Assembly: GCA_963691815.1 (NCBI GenBank)
Contig: OY829647.1
Coordinates: 11,926,360-11,990,359 of the forward strand
DNA: 64,000 nt
Direction of reading: 5' to 3'
Source of the DNA: Echiichthys vipera
Taxonomy: Eukaryota > Chordata > Actinopteri > Perciformes > Trachinidae
Both the position numbers and the translations under genes were made by a program. Positions 38,697 to 49,747 of the stretch are shown here, one piece after another; positions within the stretch are counted from its first letter, which is position 1, and each line of letters opens with the position of its first letter. The notes under the pieces are model-generated. The model was not told the DNA's origin and did no database searches. It saw only the letters and a list, made by a program, of their open reading frames with translations.

Positions 38697-40424
38697 ATGG
38701 AGGAGATGTTGCAACAAGAGAAACAAGAAATGGAATATAAAAATCCAAACGAGGACCAAGGTAACTTTAAAGACATACGTCTCTTCTTCTGAAATTAAGT
38801 AGTTCAGTATTTCCGCATTAGAAACTCGAGTAAGCCATTTATTCCTTTGCATAATGTGTGGTGATTGGTCAAGTAAGACAAAAATACTTTCACTGACCGA
38901 TAAACTGCTGCAACAAATGAGAGCCGTCCTATGTCTTTCTGTATTTTAAACCCTAGTGTGGAAATGTTTAATTCAAAGACTTGCCAGTATGTAGCTGGAA
39001 GAAAACATGTCCATAAAGAACATCCTTGCAATCAGTCACTCACATATGCGGGTCATGATACAGCTTTATATATCTTTGATTTCCCTGGTTTTTCTGTTTT
39101 ATAGGTGGGATCCGTTGCCGATTGCGGGACAGGGATCTTCTCAGGAAGAGAAAGGCAGAAGCAGAAGAGAAGCAGACTAACCAGTGGGTTTTGGGGTAAA
39201 TTTATAGAAAGGCTCAGCCAATGTTAGTACAGTGGCCTACATTTACAGCCAACTTCATTTGGAGTAACCATTATAGGTTTAGCATTGCCGTAAAATCAGT
39301 GAAATGATAAAACAATTGTTTCAATGCAATGGAGAGTTGCTTTATCAAACACTTCACAATGCATGGTTAAATCCTTATCAGCACTCCAGCTGCTTATCAC
39401 TCCTCTGTTTTATATTGAATATGGAGCAAGAGGAAACCAAAGGTTGCTCTGGTGTTTCTATTGACACCCCAGATCCAGGTCAAGGACTTTGTACTATTAG
39501 CTTTGGAAAACTATCACAAAGAAGTGTATCAACTGTCCACTGTTGATGAGGTTGATTAAGGTTGCACTCTTTCAGATTGGAGAGCCAGAGGAAAAGGCCC
39601 AGGGCTGAGAGTGGCACGAAGAGGAGAGGGAGGCCCAAGAAAAGTGAGCCCACGTCGGAGATATCTGTCATTCAGGAGGAGGCAGCAGCGCCTCAGGAAG
39701 CAGCTGCTGCTGCAGCAGTAGTGGTGCTCGAACCTGTTGAGATCATCCCAGATCAAACAGCAGGCTCTCTATCCACCTTAGTTGCTGTGGAATCACAACC
39801 TTCATCTCGCCCTGCACCTCTGCCAGTGCTTGGATCCATCCAAAGCGCTGTCTTTGCTCCTACTCTGTCTTCTCCAGCTCCAGTTAAACCGACTCCAGCC
39901 CTGTTTTCACCCTCAGCTCCTGCCCCATCTCCCGCCAAAGTTCTAGATCCAATCCCTGTTCAAGATTCGTCTCCAGAAACTGTTGCATTCCCAGTCCCAG
40001 TCCTGAGCCAAACCCCTGTTCCATCTAAAGCTCCTGATCCTCCCGCAGACCCTCCCCAGGTGGAGACCCTCGTCACAGAGTCCCAAGGAAGGGAGACCCT
40101 CGACAAGATCCTGATTGAGGACTTGGGCCCAGATGAGGATGAAGACATCTCTCCATCTCAAGACAAGAGGGCTGATGAAGGTAATAAAGACTACAAAAAG
40201 AATTCATGGTGTGAGAAAAAGTAAAAATTCAAAAAAATTAAAAACTTTGCCTGGTTAAAGGGTTTTCCTTTGTTTTCATATGAACTGTATCCTGTCCTCT
40301 TTTTTTTTTAGATTCGATTGAGACGCCTTCTATCAACGTACCTGCACCAAATGAAATGTTCTCATTTCCAACTTTTTCCTCGACACCTCCTCCCCAAAAA
40401 TATTTCCCAGGAAATTCAATTTGA
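38697..40424 (+). CDS. hemgn: Hemogen (erythroid nuclear protein)
   Basis: Four exons: 38697-38760, 39105-39195, 39576-40180, 40312-40424; frame closes at 290 aa. Recognition rests on RDRDLLRKRKAEAEEKQTNQ followed by QWVLG, which lines up with the conserved mammalian hemogen block (RNRELLRKRKAEVHEKETSQWLFG), plus position between anp32b and trmo as in human. After it comes a basic stretch RKRPRAESGTKRRGRPKK holding an AT-hook core (RGRPKK) and nuclear localisation signals. The middle (residues ~90-215) is Ala/Pro/Ser/Val-rich and low complexity. An acidic segment (KILIEDLGPDEDEDISPS) near residue 240 resembles a transactivation domain. Mammalian hemogen is a GATA1 target supporting erythroid gene expression and survival. 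A splice acceptor eight bases before the ATG (38688) suggests a separate non-coding first exon. Outside the basic block, similarity to mammals is weak. Confidence 0.85.
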
Positions 40425-40778
40425 TTTTCTAGAACACACTTTTCAGATGCTGCCTCAGCTCAGACTACATCCCTTTTGGTCACAGTTTGTGTCTGAGTAT
40501 TGTTTTGGTTAGTGTGCAGCCTGTTGGTTGAAGAGAACAAACATATTGAGCATAGGCATTGCTTATTTGACAAATGTATGAATTCAGACCAAACCTGTAT
40601 TCTTATTTATTCTGGTTTGTGCTTCACCGTGAAGCTCATGAATTCAATTTTGTGTTTTGCTTTCAGTAAACTGCTAATTTTGCCTGCTTTTATTTAACAT
40701 GAATATAAATCACTGGTAATTATGTATTTGTAATTATGGATTTATTTGAAAGAATTTTGTAAACGTTGTTTTTCACCT

Positions 40779-40784
40779 AATAAA
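40779..40784 (+). terminator. hemgn: hemgn polyadenylation signal
   Basis: AATAAA in an AT-rich 3' UTR about 355 bases after the hemgn stop, followed by TG-rich sequence. Confidence 0.6.
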
Positions 40785-41377
40785 ACAAAGTGCTTAAAAT
40801 CATCTGACTGCGGCTATTATTGTCTTTATTATTATGTGATTAATTGAGTTATTAGGTTAATTCAGAGACTTATTTTTACCCTTGTATTTACTATCTAACA
40901 GTGTGTAGACCATGGGTTATGGTGTTTTTGTACAGGCTCGTGTGAGACTGTCATGAATCTATTTTATTTTACTATTTATATATTTGCTATTTGCTTTCGT
41001 AACATCCACAATTTGTCATGTTTTTTCACTTAGATGGAGAAATTAAACTATGGCCAAATACAAATAAAATACAAATACTTAACCTGATGAATGTAAAAAC
41101 TTTATTTCATTATTGCTTACAGTGTAAGAACATATGTCTGTATTTCATCTGTGCCTTGTTTGTTCAGGACTGTGTAACTGGCTTCATTTCATCTGCCTGT
41201 TGGTAAAACTGTTCTTTACAATACCTCAATGTAAAAACACTCCATTGCAACTTAAAGTCCTGCATTATACAGCAAAATGTATTTCAAGCATCCAAGATAA
41301 AAAAGTATCTCCCTTTCAACCATATGTTATATTATTTGAATATTATTACTGATGCATTAGCGGATAAGCGACATTAT

Positions 41378-41379
<2 letters not shown>

Positions 41380-41474
<95 letters not shown>
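41380..41474. repeat. AT microsatellite
   Basis: About 45 uninterrupted AT units between hemgn and trmo. Such a run can extrude as a cruciform and is often misassembled, so the true length may differ. Confidence 0.95.
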
Positions 41475-41476
<2 letters not shown>

Positions 41477-41770
41477 CATCATATAGGCTTAAGATGATGT
41501 TATATTTTGCATGTCAAATATGAATCTGTAGAGTAAACAAGCTGTCAGATAAATGCAGAACAATATTTCCCTCTGAAATACAGCAGAGTAAAAGTCAATG
41601 CAAATACTCAGGAGCAGTAGTTGCGTAAATGTACTTACCAGCACTTTGTGCTGTGAGCCACCAGGCTCCACAACCGAGCATGACCCCCGCATGAGAACAT
41701 GAAGAGGATAGAGCTGACCTTTGACTTTGACCCTTACTACTCCTGCATGGACTCTGGGGCACTTGCAAAT

Positions 41771-42212
41771 GTTCATTGTTAATAGACTGTACATATATCC
41801 ACCAATATACTCATTGTTAATAGACTGTACATATATCCACCAATATACTCATTGTTGATAGACTGTACATATATCCACCAATATACTCATTGTTGATAGA
41901 CTGTACATATATCCACCAATATACTCATTGTTGATAGACTGTACTTAAATCTACCAATATACTCATTGTTGATAGACTGTACATATATCCACCAATATAC
42001 TCATTGTTGATAGACTGTACTTAAATCTACCAATATACTAATTGTTGATAGACTGTACATATATCCACCAATATACTCATTGTTAATAGACTGTACTTAA
42101 ATCTACCAATATACTCATTGTTGATAGACTGTACATATATCCACCAATATACTCATTGTTAATAGACTGTACTTAAATCTACCAATATACTCATTGTTAA
42201 TAGACTGTACAC
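41771..42212. repeat. 38-bp minisatellite with alternating A/B variants
   Basis: Eleven full units and one partial unit of a 38-base repeat containing CATTGTTGATAGACTGTAC. Two versions exist: A continues ATATATCCACC, B continues TTAAATCTACC. Order is A A A A B A B A B A B then a degenerate end, so the right two thirds form a 76-base higher-order dimer. Units are adjacent with no unique spacers. Confidence 0.95.
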
Positions 42213-42360
42213 CCATCTTCATATTCACAGGTGATAGAGGTATAGCGTCAGATGTTGATTCATTCATACTGTATATTCAAAATGTATATTTAATTAGACT
42301 GTAGGGTATGTTCACCAATAAAAGCATTGATGGTAGACTATACACAGATATTCATTCATA

Positions 42361-42720
42361 TGTGGTGTAGTGGTTAGCACTGTCGCCTCACAGCAAGAAG
42401 GTCACAGGTTCGCATCCCGACCTCGGCCTTTCTGTGCGGAGTTTGCATGTTCTCCCCGTGTCTGCGTGGGTTTTCTCCGGGTACTCCGGTTTCCTCCCAC
42501 AATCCAAAGACATGCATGTGTTAGGTTAATTGATGAGTCTGAAATTGCCCGTAGGTGTGAATGGTTGTCTGTCTCTGTTCGTCTCTCTGTGCCCTGTGAT
42601 AGACTGGCGTCCTGTCCAGGGTGTACCCCGCCTCACGCCCGATGTCAGCTGGGATCGGCTCCAGCACCCCCGCGACCCCGACCCCGGGATAAGCGGTTGA
42701 AGATGAATGAATGAATGAAT
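42361..42720 (+). mobile_element. tRNA-derived SINE
   Basis: The head GGTGTAGTGGTTAGCACTG looks like a pol III A box, and GGTTCGCATCC (42407-42417) is a B box with one change. The body (GTTTGCATGTTCTCCCCGTG, CCTGTGATAGACTGG, GGTGTACCCCGCCTCACGCC) is one of the commonest SINEs of teleost genomes. It ends with a tail of GAATG/AATG units. It appears full length and in plus orientation, and the following sequence resumes the AT-rich background. I do not know its formal family name. Confidence 0.8.
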
Positions 42721-43479
42721 ATTCAAATGTATCTTCATTCATATAATCACTGTACATTTGTATTTATTGGACTAGTTCAGTGACTTATTTTACTGTTCCA
42801 GTGCAGACACCCAGGGCCAGCAGCTAAGTATTTATGTTATGTATCTTAATATTTGTATTATCTCTCAGTATTTACCTCACCTCTTTTGTTATTCTTATCT
42901 TTTTAAATTCTCATTTATGTTTGTATGTATTTTACTGTACTCACCTGTACTTCTGTGTTTCATTATTTGATCTCATCTTATTTTACATCTCATCACTGGC
43001 TATATATTGTTGTAGTCTTTCGTGTTTGCTTCTGTGTTCATATTCTTTTATGCAGTCTATGGTATTCATAAATGAAGCTCATTAAACAAAAAAAAGTAGA
43101 TGACACATCTCGGCTGCCCTCTGCTGATACAAAAGATGCAATGTGTTGCAAAATGAGTGCAACTGTATCAATGATTTCTGCACCATCATGCTTAATGTAT
43201 ACTCATTAACTACAAGTAGAGTTTTCACCCTATAACTACATTAAAAACATAGTCGATAAAAAAGCTCCACTGCTCAGATCACGGATGTGAAATGAGCTGT
43301 CAGTTACTTTGTTGTCTCCTCAAACAGTCCTGGTTGGCCAACAGGAAGTCAAACACGTGCAGCTTCCGCATAGAGGATCGCCCACGTGGTTCGTCAGCGT
43401 GCGTCTTGTAGCTAAAACTGGCTAAAAGCTAACTTATTCACAACTGTCTGTCCTTGTAGTCACTCTTTATTTCAGCAAC
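42721..43479 (+). other. trmo: trmo upstream region
   Basis: AT-rich, no gene. The last bases before the trmo ATG (CTCTTTATTTCAG then CAAC) have the form of a splice acceptor, so a non-coding first exon may end upstream, but a promoter directly before the ATG is equally possible. I see no clear TATA box. Confidence 0.35.
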
Positions 43480-46400
43480 ATGAGTCCTCTGTGTGGCTGC
43501 TGCGACGAGCACATTAACAAACTGAATCAGCAGGTTTCTGTGATGAGAAAAGAAATCAAGAACCTGAGGTATGTTCACAACAAGCGGAGCTACGAATGCA
43601 ACATTAACCTTTGTAACAGCCAATACATGTTTTGTTTCACCTTCTTTACACATAGCATATATATAAATATATATACAACGCTGCTTTTCCTATGCAGATA
43701 TTAAGTCGTATTGCGTTTCTGTGGTGACACGCCATTCACATCATTCTGATTTGCATTTCTTCTTTATCAGGCAGCTGTTGGACAGTGCAGTTAGAGCCCA
43801 TCACAAACACATGATGTCCATTCAGTCTGCGGTGTCAAAGCTCGGACTCTGTGAGCCTGATAGAGACCAGACACCACGACCACCGCCTTCACCAGCAGCA
43901 TCGCCACAGGCTGCATTAGAGCAAGGTAATTACCCTTAGTGCAACTGCAGAGCCACCCACTTTGGTGATGTAGGTAAAGACAAAACAATGTTGTTGTTTT
44001 CCGTCCACAGTAGATCCCACTAGATCAACACATTTCATTTATACTACTGCATCACATCATATAAGATAATATAACTTATAGTATGAAGGATTGTTTTGTG
44101 CCAAATGTGCAGATAGTAAAATAATAGAATAGAATAGGATTACTTTAATGATCCCAGACTGGGAAATTATTTTGTAACAGCAGTAGTGGGTCAGCAAATA
44201 AATACTTTGTACATAACATAAATAGAATCAAATATATACATAGTGAATGTATACAGTGCACAGTGTGTTATAAACAATAATAATATATACAACAAAATAT
44301 GCAAAATATACTATAACAATAATAATATATACAAAACAAACAAAAAACAGTAGAGAGAGCAGAGTTATCTGTCAGGCAGAGGTGAGAGAGTTATTATAAA
44401 AAGTGATGGATTGTGGCAGGAAAGATTTCCTGAATCTGTTGCTATGACAGCGAAGCTGAAGCAGCCTTTTCGAGAAGGTGCTCCGCTGTCTGACCAGTGT
44501 GAGTTGGTCTCCACCACAGCCTCCAGAGTGTCCTGTTTGCAGCCAATCATAGAGCCAGCCTTCCTGATCAGTTTGTTGAGTCTGTTGGTGTCAAACAATG
44601 TGTTTTGTCATTATCTATTAATCTGTCAGATATTTTGATTAATCTATTAATCTATCCAAGTAATTTAGACACTAAAATAGTAAATAATCAAAACCGTCCA
44701 AGAAGATAACTTCAAATTGCTTGTTTTGTCAGACCAACTCTCCAAAATCCAGAGATATTTGTTTTACAATTATATAAATAAGAGTAAAGGAGCAAATCCG
44801 ATTTATGTTCTGTCAATCACTAATCAGTCAATTAATAATTTCAGCACCAAAATATTGTATTCTGTATATTATTTGTAGCATATTTAAGATAAGATGGCAC
44901 TTTCTTTATCCCAAGGGAACGAGTGTGAATATTAAATAACAATTAGGTGCAAGTATAAAAGTTTCAAACATATCCAAAATCCACAAAAATATAAAGAAGG
45001 TTGTTTCTTGGTCACTTGCACATAGATATGTATAAGAAGTAGATGTAGTTAAATAAGATAAAGAAGAAAACATGTGGAATAAAATACCAGTTAACATCCA
45101 ATTATAAATGACAACAGATTTTAACAAAAAGGTGCGTTTGTTACACATTTTGTGTAAGTGTTATAAACTGAAACAATGTTGTTATTTGTGTGATACACTA
45201 GGAAACATCCAGACAGCCCCGATTGGTTGCATCAGTTCCTGTTTCTCTGTGAAAAATGGGACACCCAGACAGCCCACTATTTGTGGCCCCTCCAGGGCCG
45301 AGCTGCGTATTCAACAGAGCGTCTTCAACAACCCTGAGCATGCTCTGGTTGGCCTGGAGCAATACTCCCATGTCTGGTAGGTCTCGTACAGTTTGTGTCC
45401 CATGTTTTGATACTTAATCTCTGTATATCTTTCTTAGTCCGGTCCATGGTGTTGCTATTACCCAAATTATTAACACATAGTTTTCATTCCACTGACAATG
45501 ACTCAGAAGGAACAATGTTGTGATTATCACCTGTTGGTTCAATATGCTGAATCTTCCTTTGAATGATCTGATATTGATTCATAAAACTAATCGATCAATC
45601 CTTTAAGAGGCTGTAGTGGGCTCTGTTTTATAGCTGGAGTGAAAATATTGATATCACAGGAAACTAGACTACAGCCTTAGGCATCAGCATCGCTTGTGGA
45701 TTGAAGATTAAGATTTAATTTCCCATTTTGGTCTCCTGTTGTGCCCATTTCAACAAAACCACCTCTGTACATGCACGCACACATATACACATATATAGGC
45801 TTGATGTATCCACTGCTTATATCATGTCATCTGTTTTCCCTACTCGGTCTCTTCAGGATTATCTTTCTCTTTCACAAGAATGGGCACTTGAGTTACAAAG
45901 CCAAAGTGAAGCCTCCGAGACTTAATGGTCAGAGAGTTGGCGTGTACTCGACACGCAGCCCCCACCGACCAAACGCCTTGGGCCTGACTCTGGCTAAACT
46001 CGATAAAATTGTTGGTGAGTGGCGATAACAAAATGTATCTTATTAATAAATAATAATTGTGTGTTGTGTGTCTTTGTGAGGACCTATGTAGATAAATGAA
46101 AACATGCCATTTTTAAACCCTAAGATAGAGCTCGACCATGATGAGAATTTGGGGCCGATACCCAATTTTTGAAAAATTCCCAGATTACAGGTATTCAGGC
46201 GTATATAGTGAATTTATAAGATGGAATGAAAGTAGACATTTTCTATGCAGATTGTGCACTGATGTGACACAAAGGTACTAAGACATATACATTATACAAT
46301 GTATTACTTTGTCAACCAATTCTAGAAATGAAAACATAAAAAATGTCTCAACAAATATTATGTTCAGTATCAGTCAGATGCTGTTAATTTAAAGAAAGAA

Positions 46401-48556
46401 TAAATAAAACTAAAATACATAGCAATACGAAACCATTTATAAATCACCCCAAGCTTAATTTTCTGCAGGTTGTTCTCATATCGGAAAACATATGCCGATA
46501 CCATTGGTTCCCAATATCAGTCAGGCTCTTAATTTTAATATTTTTTTCTGCTTGCAGTTAATTTAGATATAAGTCTAAATGTTAAGCTGCCAAATTGACC
46601 TCAGATACAGAAACAAGTAGCTTGATATAAACTAATCCATGCCCACGTTTATTTTCTAGGTGATACAGTACATCTGTCAGACATCGACATGATTGATGGC
46701 ACCCCAGTCCTGGACATCAAACCCTACATCCCAGAGTACGACTCTCCCCACACCAGGATGGGCTCAGAGCCTCATGATTCAAACCCAGACCAACCGCAGC
46801 CGACTACTCTGTCACTAAATGAGACGACTATATTAAACCTCCATAAAGACTCTGACCAGTCGGACCTAAAAAGTGAGAGAACGGATGATGATAATTTGGG
46901 ATGTCTTCTCTCAAGAGACAAATCTGAAGCAGATATTCCAGTCACAGATTCATCTCACTCAGCCCGGGCTCAGTGTTCTCTCCACAAAGACCTACACAAT
47001 GTGCTGGAGAAGGTGAAGGCCTATGCGACCCAAAGGGACCTTTGCCAGCTGAGTTGTGTGAGCGAAGGTCAAGGTTCAGACTTTCCCAAAATCAAACCAG
47101 TAGAGTCAACGGTGGACCACCCCTGCTTTGGAGAGGAGACTTACAGTACCATAGCTGGCTGGATCAAAGAGCCTCCTGTTGGCAGTCTGGAGGTACGCTT
47201 CACCCCTCAGGCTGAGAGGCAGTTGGCAGACTTCCTTCCCACGCACCTGTTAGGTAAGCCAAGTTACAGTATGCATTATAGATGCTGAGGGCCCAGTTGT
47301 TCAAAAATCTGGATCGGAATTATCTGGTTTTCTATCCAGGATCAGCTAATCCATTTTACGTTTGTCCCAGTTTTTCAATGCAACATTGATCCAGATACAA
47401 CATCTTCAAGATTATCAAATCCGTATAACCATTGCTCTAAATGGGACTACAGCTGAGAGAGAGAAAACCAGATTTGATGCAGTTGTTAGAAACTAACATA
47501 CAGCTATTTGTGGGCCCATTTATTGGGACCAAATCATTTTTTCAAACTTTACTCTACTGAAAACCTACTGTCTACTCTAATGGTAATGGTAGTCTAGTTT
47601 ACCAGATGTACAGAGTGGGTATAACGACTGACCCTTCCACTATCTCCGCTATCTGTTTTGCAAGGGCACCGTTGCTGCATCCGGGATGTAGCAGCGGCCA
47701 ACATGATTGGGATGTGTTTATTTTAAAGAATACAAAAAATGTTTTTTCTCCCTATACCAGAATGTTATCTTATGCAGTCAGGCCAAGCAATGCAGGCCTA
47801 CTGTAACGGATAAACAAATCAAGTGTAAAATCTAAATAAATCAAATGTATGTATACTACATGATACAACTGTTGTATGATTTTACCAATTTGACCACGTT
47901 TTTATTACATTTTCCCCCTGAAATCAAGCCTGAATCCACACTTCAGAATAATCTAGGTATCCCATTCTCACTAACGTGTTTTTAACAACACATACTAAAG
48001 GTTTGATCCATATCAGAATCCATCCAAAAACCCATTTTCCAGATTTGATCAGATTGTAAGGGTAATGTTGTGTTTTTGACCACAAGAGGGTGCTGTTGGA
48101 AATAGATGGACCTATATATATATATATACACATATATAACATATATAAAATTGTGGATGCGTCTATGTACAGTGTATATATATATCTACTGTACATAGAC
48201 ACATCTAAAATGAAGGACATAATAGTTGAAAATACCTATTTTTACAGTAACAAAAACTTGCAGGATTATTAATGTTTGGCAGCGATGGTTGAATGATTAT
48301 GACACTTACATGTCACACAGGACCTTCTAAAAGCGACAGACCCAGGTTCAAGTTTCTTCGCAGTCCGGAGGAGGCTGCTGCCGCCATCAGAGGGGTGCTG
48401 TCAGCAGACCCACGGTCTGTCTACAGGAGGACACGCTGCAGAGACAGACTCTTCTTCTTCACCCTGGACACAGCTGACATCACCTGCTGGTTTGGACAAG
48501 GCTTTGCTGAGGTGCTGCAGGTCCGACCTGTTGAGCAAAACATTGCCCCACTGTGA
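43480..48556 (+). CDS. trmo: tRNA (adenine37-N6)-methyltransferase TrmO
   Basis: Six exons: 43480-43568, 43771-43925, 45202-45376, 45857-46014, 46660-47253, 48321-48556; frame closes at 468 aa (human TRMO 441). Residues ~84-225 form the TsaA/TrmO beta-barrel: PIGCISSCFSVKNGTPRQP, NNPEHALVGLEQYSHVW, FHKNGHLSYKAKVKPPRLNG, GVYSTRSPHRPNALGLTLAK, IDMIDGTPVLDIKPYIPEYD. The family methylates t6A37 of tRNA to m6t6A using S-adenosylmethionine; human TRMO acts on tRNA-Ser(GCU). A divergent linker follows, then a C-terminal module conserved in vertebrates (GSLEVRFTPQAERQL, LSADPRSVYRRTRCRDRLFF, CWFGQGFAEVL). Residues ~9-55 are predicted coiled coil (INKLNQQVSVMRKEIKNLRQ) and have no counterpart in the human N-terminus I know. 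Starts at the first in-frame ATG after a stop. Confidence 0.95.
44118..44600 (-). mobile_element. 5'-truncated non-LTR retrotransposon, minus strand
   Basis: On the minus strand, sequence reads through a short broken frame containing RLNKLIRKAGSMIGCKQDTL, the style of the C-terminal end of a teleost LINE polyprotein. It ends in the tail whose plus-strand form is TTACTTTAATGATCCCAGAC near 44140, followed by AATAG units. It lies in the trmo intron before the methyltransferase exons, antisense to the gene. I cannot assign the clade. Confidence 0.55.
44885..44930 (-). mobile_element. Retroposon tail fragment
   Basis: AAGATGGCACTTTCTTTATC followed by CCAAGGGAACG is a further copy of the teleost ACTTTATTGATCCC-type non-LTR tail, in minus orientation, within the same trmo intron. 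Confidence 0.4.
46126..46530. mobile_element. hAT-type non-autonomous element in trmo intron
   Basis: It starts TAGAGCTCGACC and ends CAGTCAGGCTCTTA. Internal GGCCGATACCC and GCCGATACC motifs near each end fit the teleost TAGAGCTCGACC...GGTCGGGCTCTA element family. No transposase frame. Both ends are mutated. Confidence 0.55.
47288..48060. mobile_element. Probable DNA transposon remnant in trmo intron
   Basis: It begins GGGCCCAGTTGTTCAAAAATC and carries scattered GGATC/GGATTA-type motifs (CTGGATCGGA, GGATCAGCTAATCC, TTGATCCAGAT). The GGGCCC...TTGTTCAAAAA start is like the end of a teleost DNA transposon, but I cannot find the inverted partner on the right, so limits and class are uncertain. 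Confidence 0.25.
48156..48205. repeat. 18-bp hairpin
   Basis: GATGCGTCTATGTACAGT (48156-48173) and ACTGTACATAGACACATC (48188-48205) are reverse complements with one mismatch, around a 14-base AT loop, in the last trmo intron beside a TATATA stretch. Confidence 0.8.
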
Positions 48557-48710
48557 TAAACCCGAAATACTGTTTTTATGTATGTTGAGGAACAAAACGG
48601 AGCTTGTCAAATGTTCCTCACCTCAACATTTCGAGGTGATTTCTCTACTGAAGATCACGTAAGACTATGAAAGACTGATACACTCTGTTTTGTATAAGAA
48701 GATTTAATAA

Positions 48711-48830
48711 GGGGCAACCGGTGGCTGAGTGGTTAGAGCAGACCCCATGTAAAGGTCCTCGAGGCAGAGGCCGCGGGCTTGACTCCGACTTGCGGCCCTT
48801 TGCTGCAGGTCCCCCTGTAAATGTGTGGAT
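48711..48830 (+). mobile_element. Second tRNA-derived SINE, truncated
   Basis: GGTGGCTGAGTGGTTAGAGC is an A-box-like head and GGCTTGACTCC (48776-48786) a degenerate B box, followed by TGCGGCCCTTTGCTGCAGGTC, the body of a different common teleost SINE. It lies about 155 bases after the trmo stop, so is probably inside the trmo 3' UTR. It is shorter than the copy at 42.4 kb and lacks a clear tail. Confidence 0.6.
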
Positions 48831-49034
48831 TAACATCTTGAAAACCAGTCTTGAAATAACTCTTTTTAATGGCAATTAAAATACTGAGGCTTATCTTTAG
48901 AAAATGATTTGGCAGAAACACAAACTTGTATCTTGGATGTAACCGAGAGGGAAGTCTTTTGATTGTTTGTTTGATTGAAGAAATAATGAAACTCAACGAC
49001 TTTAGATTTTATTTTGAACATATACAGCAACAGA

Positions 49035-49040
49035 AATAAA
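49035..49040 (+). terminator. trmo: Candidate trmo polyadenylation signal
   Basis: The first canonical AATAAA on the plus strand after the trmo stop lies about 480 bases downstream, in a run AGAAATAAAATAAATT. A shorter 3' UTR using a variant signal cannot be excluded. Confidence 0.4.
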
Positions 49041-49747
49041 ATAAATTTAACAGAAATTTCTCATAAAGTAAATTGTGAATGTTCTAAGAGGGAGAGTATG
49101 TACTTCTTGATAACTACCCTCTTTTTCTTTAAGTTGGCAAATATATTTTTATATTTGTTCAACAGTTTTCCTTCTTTTAGGTCCAAATTTTATAATAAAA
49201 ATGTAGAATTCCTGGCCATTAGAATGTAATAATCTAAAGCTTATTATTAATCCAAAACTCAACCACAAAAATAATGTGTCAGACACTGACACACCAAGGT
49301 AAAATGTAATTTACAATAAATAGAAGAATTGTAGATGTTTTTCCAAATATGTGGTTGCGCCACCTGACATTTTTCGAGTGGTGAGGTTGAAAATACAGTA
49401 AAAAAATAACTTTGAAATTATGTTTTACAAAATAGTTGTTGAAACCCATTTTTGACCGAAATTGCTTTGGGGAAAACCCATTGTTCTGTATAATTATTTC
49501 TGATAAAAAAAAAAACCTTATTAAAATACCTTTTTAAAAGCTTTATTTGTCAATGACCCACCTGTATTGTCCTGTACCTGTGCGAATGTGAATAATCTCT
49601 ATAATCTTGAAATGTCAGAGTCTTTAATGAAAGTAGGTTATTGTTATTGTCACCGAAAGCGCCCCAGTGTAGTGTCATTAACCTCCTGGTGGGGGCAGTA
49701 GTGTGCACCCGCAGCGCGTCATACAACAACCGAAGAACACAAATGGA

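Noticed and set aside
39421..39546. Possible alternative first exon of hemgn (MEQEETKGCSG...DTPDPGQG)
   Set aside because: Composition looks coding, but its possible donors leave phase 0 or 1 while the next hemgn exon (39576) needs phase 2, and it lies after the conserved exon 2. Kept as intronic.
41771..42212. CRISPR-like array
   Set aside because: Units are directly adjacent and contain no unique spacers; the genome is eukaryotic.
42361..42440. tRNA gene
   Set aside because: A and B boxes are those of a SINE head: the sequence continues into a SINE body and does not close an acceptor stem.
48722..48790. tRNA gene
   Set aside because: Same reason: degenerate B box and SINE body after it.
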